Shown piece by piece: positions 61,963 through 64,000 of a stretch of 64,000 nucleotides of DNA. The translations under genes were made by a program, and so were the position numbers. Each line of letters opens with the position of its first letter. Position 1 is the first letter of the stretch. Origin of the DNA: an uncultured Arenicella sp. GTDB taxonomy: Bacteria; Pseudomonadota; Gammaproteobacteria; Arenicellales; Arenicellaceae. The notes under the pieces were generated by a model, which saw nothing but the letters and a program-made list of their open reading frames with translations, did not search any database and was not told the DNA's origin. Location of the stretch: NCBI GenBank assembly GCA_937922925.1, contig CALAKU010000008.1:1-64000 (forward strand), given 5' to 3'.

Positions 61963-62571
61963 AAAGCGCTCCGAATTGATATGAAACGCCGCTAGCTTAC
62001 CTTTATTATGAGTTTGGTGTGGTGCCGAACTCGACAATCAACTCCGGGTCAGCGCAGCTTGTGCGAACACCCTAGTCAAGTCCAAGTAACCCAAGTAGCC
62101 AAAACGGTTAACAATCAAAATTTTGGCGTCCCAATCGTCTTGGCCATTGCCTGGCGCAAGTTTGATCGGTGTGAGCTTGCTGCAAAAAACGAATGCAAAC
62201 CTTGTCTGTCGCTTGCCAAAATACGCCATATTCCTGCGGGTGTGACTGGTCAGAGAAGTGAAGAAATTGAGTTATCTGGAAAGCCAGTTAATAAAAAGAA
62301 AAGATTAAATTTTACTGACTTTTATAATTTTGTAACCAAAGATGCGCGTAGTTAGGGGCCGATACTTTTGTCTTCTAATAGGCAAATGCTCCTTCAGAAA
62401 TGGGGCTAGGATCTAAGGAGTCTGTCACTCGGTCACGGAGATTTCGGATCATGGCGAACAGTTTGTCTAGTAATTCTCAATTAGACACAATGTTGTAAAA
62501 CTCTTTTACAAACGGGCTTGCTTGCACTTCCTATACTGATTGTCTTGAAAACAACTTTATTGGGAACAATC
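61963..62571. other. Intergenic tract of uncertain coding status
   Basis: About 600 bp. A minus-strand frame at 62038-62229 (63 residues, ATG with AGGA close upstream) and a plus-strand frame at 62008-62355 (115 residues) overlap. Neither shows a recognisable domain, and I accept neither with confidence. The last 200 bp presumably hold the promoter of the downstream membrane gene. No strong hairpin is visible. Confidence 0.4.
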
Positions 62572-63726
62572 ATGGGTGACTTAATTAACTCTATTAAATC
62601 GGTGTTAGGGCCGGTTGGCTCGAGCACTCTGGGCCATGCCCTAATAGGCTTGGCTATCTTGGTGGTCGGTTTGATCGTCGTGAGTTTTATTACAGGGCTG
62701 TTCAAAAAGGTTCTAAACAAAGTCGATTTCCTAAATCAACATAATTTGGCGAAGCCAATTGGCTCATTAATTAAAGCCGTATTGACGATTTTTGTGTTGA
62801 TGGCGGTCTTGCAGCACTTTGGCTTAACTGATGTATTGGCACCGTTGAAAAACATGGCTGACCAATTTTTAGCCGCAGTTCCACGAATTATTGGTGCTGG
62901 TGTTGTTGGCTATGCGGGCTGGGTTATTGCAAAAATCGTATCTGAATTCGTCGGTGTCGGTTTAGGAGCTGTTGATCAACAAATAGCCGAACGCACTGGC
63001 AATGAAGAAATTAAAGTGTCGAAGTTCGGAAGCGCCTTTATCTTTGGTGGCATTTTATTGCCGATCGTTGTCGCTGCCTTAGGTGTGCTGAATATTCCAT
63101 CAATCAGCGTACCGGCTACGCAAATGATCAACGAGTTGATGGCCGCTGTGCCCAACATTGTTGGTGCAGGCATTATTTTGTTGGTGACTTATTTTGTTGC
63201 CAAGTTTGTTGTGTATATGTTGACCGGCTTGTTAGATGGAATGAACGTCAATGAGTTGCCTGCCAAAATGGGTATTGCTCATATGTTTAACGACTCGTTC
63301 ACGGCTAATAAGTTGATTGGCTCAACAGTTATGTTCTTCTCAATGTTAACTGCAACCACTGCTGCGATTAATACTTTGGGCATAGACGTGATCTCTCAGA
63401 TTTTCGCTAAAGTTCTTGAGTTCGGGGGTGGAATCTTGGTCGGCGGTTTAATTTTAGTCATCGGTAACTTCTTGAGTTCAATTGCACATCAAAAATTGAC
63501 CGAGTCGGGTAGCGCAGGCATGGCTAACATTGCTCGCATTGCCATTCTTGGATTGGTGTTGGCGATGGGCTTACGGTCGATGGGTCTGGCCGACAACATC
63601 GTTAATATGGCGTTCGGTTTTACCATCGGTGCCGTCGCAGTAGCCACTGCGTTAGCCTTTGGCTTGGGCGGTCGCGATGCAGCCAAATCCGTTGCTGACC
63701 ACTGGGCATCCAAAATCAAAAACTAA
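62572..63726 (+). CDS. PF05552-type multi-helix membrane protein (mechanosensitive-channel-like)
   Basis: A 384-residue inner-membrane protein made of repeated glycine-rich helices. The repeat VPRIIGAGVVGYAGWVIAKIV recurs as VPNIVGAGIILLVTYFVAKFV and related copies, the conserved TM-helix repeat PF05552 found in some small-conductance mechanosensitive channel relatives. The C-terminus is FGLGGRDAAKSVADHW, a common ending in this group. GGGAA seven bases before ATG 62572 supports that start over 62518. A channel role is inferred from family. Confidence 0.85.
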   Translation: MGDLINSIKSVLGPVGSSTLGHALIGLAILVVGLIVVSFITGLFKKVLNKVDFLNQHNLAKPIGSLIKAVLTIFVLMAVLQHFGLTDVLAPLKNMADQFLAAVPRIIGAGVVGYAGWVIAKIVSEFVGVGLGAVDQQIAERTGNEEIKVSKFGSAFIFGGILLPIVVAALGVLNIPSISVPATQMINELMAAVPNIVGAGIILLVTYFVAKFVVYMLTGLLDGMNVNELPAKMGIAHMFNDSFTANKLIGSTVMFFSMLTATTAAINTLGIDVISQIFAKVLEFGGGILVGGLILVIGNFLSSIAHQKLTESGSAGMANIARIAILGLVLAMGLRSMGLADNIVNMAFGFTIGAVAVATALAFGLGGRDAAKSVADHWASKIKN

Positions 63727-63749
63727 TTGATTTAAGTTTAATCTTAATT

Positions 63750-63779
63750 GGGGCTGACTGTTGTCTGCCCCTTTTTTTT
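63750..63779 (+). terminator. Rho-independent terminator
   Basis: Stem GGGGCTGAC with GTCTGCCCC (one T-T mismatch), loop TGTT, then eight T residues. It follows the PF05552 gene by 23 bp. Confidence 0.92.
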
Positions 63780-63845
63780 GTCGATATATCGCTTAAATCG
63801 GCGAACCTCACTTAACAAAGTTTAACAACAGTATTGGAATTTAAA

Positions 63846-64000
63846 ATGAAAAAATTACTATCAACAATTTTGCTGACAACCTTATGTACTCCTATGGTTG
63901 TGAGTGCCGAAGGTTGGTCCGGTCAGGGTGAAGCAGGTTTGATTGTTGCCAGCGGCAACACTGACAGTGAAAACGCCAATGTCGGGCTTAGCTTCAAAAA
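63846..64000 (+). CDS. DUF481 family outer-membrane protein, 3' end outside window
   Basis: The first 51 codons are present. A signal peptide (MKKLLSTILLTTLCTPMVVS) is followed by GWSGQGEAGLIVASGNTDSE, the start of the DUF481 (YdiY-like) barrel with its GNTD motif. Function of the family is unclear. The rest of the gene lies beyond the window. Confidence 0.85.
   Translation, partial: MKKLLSTILLTTLCTPMVVSAEGWSGQGEAGLIVASGNTDSENANVGLSFK

Noticed and set aside
62008..62355. 115-codon plus-strand frame and the opposing 63-codon frame at 62038-62229
   Set aside because: They overlap each other, show no domain, and the plus frame runs over the 5' side of the GNAT gene. Kept only as an uncertain tract.

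Overview
The window looks like chromosome of a free-living, probably marine, gammaproteobacterium. The core genes point that way: rpiA, folA, thyA, purD, trmL, hemJ, an Hsp15/HemW pair, nadA, sohB, prc, a ZapG/YhcB-like gene, zur, and a split class II ribonucleotide reductase (NrdJa plus NrdJb) of the kind known from Pseudomonas. I do not assign a genus. I found no rRNA, tRNA, transposase, integrase or CRISPR array.

Layout. 0-9.3 kb: the tail of an amidohydrolase, then a leftward housekeeping block (YIP1-family protein, purD, thyA, folA, rpiA). A 4.4-kb rightward gene for an exported beta-propeller/di-heme cytochrome fusion is wedged between thyA and folA. 9.3-19 kb: a DUF4140/DUF4139 protein, trmL, a CDF-like transporter, DUF2721-hemJ, an alpha/beta hydrolase, a repetitive exported DUF4097-like protein, hslR-hemW, a small outer-membrane protein, a NudL-type Nudix hydrolase and a thioredoxin-fold protein. 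19-23 kb: a TetR-SDR operon divergent from a di-iron PF10118 hydrolase and a Baeyer-Villiger-type monooxygenase, with a 38-bp palindrome between them. 23-32 kb: nadA, a lysine/alanine-rich histone-H1-like protein, sohB, a CehA/McbA-type PHP protein and prc.

32-43 kb: a MarC-family gene flanked by two clusters of REP-like palindromes, then a peptide-use locus. That locus has an M2 carboxypeptidase lipoprotein and a POT transporter on one strand, and a complete Opp/Dpp ABC importer with a fused double ATPase on the other. A 450-bp tract of degenerate tandem repeats bounded by two inverted REP elements follows. 43-50 kb: zur behind a Sel1/SH3/SPOR protein, a 650-bp unexplained tract with several hairpins, and nrdJa-nrdJb with REP elements between the halves.

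49.6-64 kb is accessory in character. It holds an AT-rich Fic gene preceded by two large adjacent stem-loops, two GNAT enzymes, a divergent pair of DUF2959 paralogues, a DMT exporter, a membrane-anchored hydrolase, a single-domain receiver protein, an inner-membrane/outer-membrane protein pair of unknown function, a DUF2891 protein, a PF05552 channel-like protein and the start of a DUF481 protein. Three genes here (54587-55002, 58644-60046, 61242-61465) each appear to lack exactly one base. This is either clustered decay or a local consensus-quality problem.

The best candidates for undescribed biology are the Fic gene with its double stem-loop, the two-gene envelope cassette at 57600-60046, the DUF2959 pair, the REP-bounded 21-bp tandem array, and the TetR-controlled oxidoreductase cluster.
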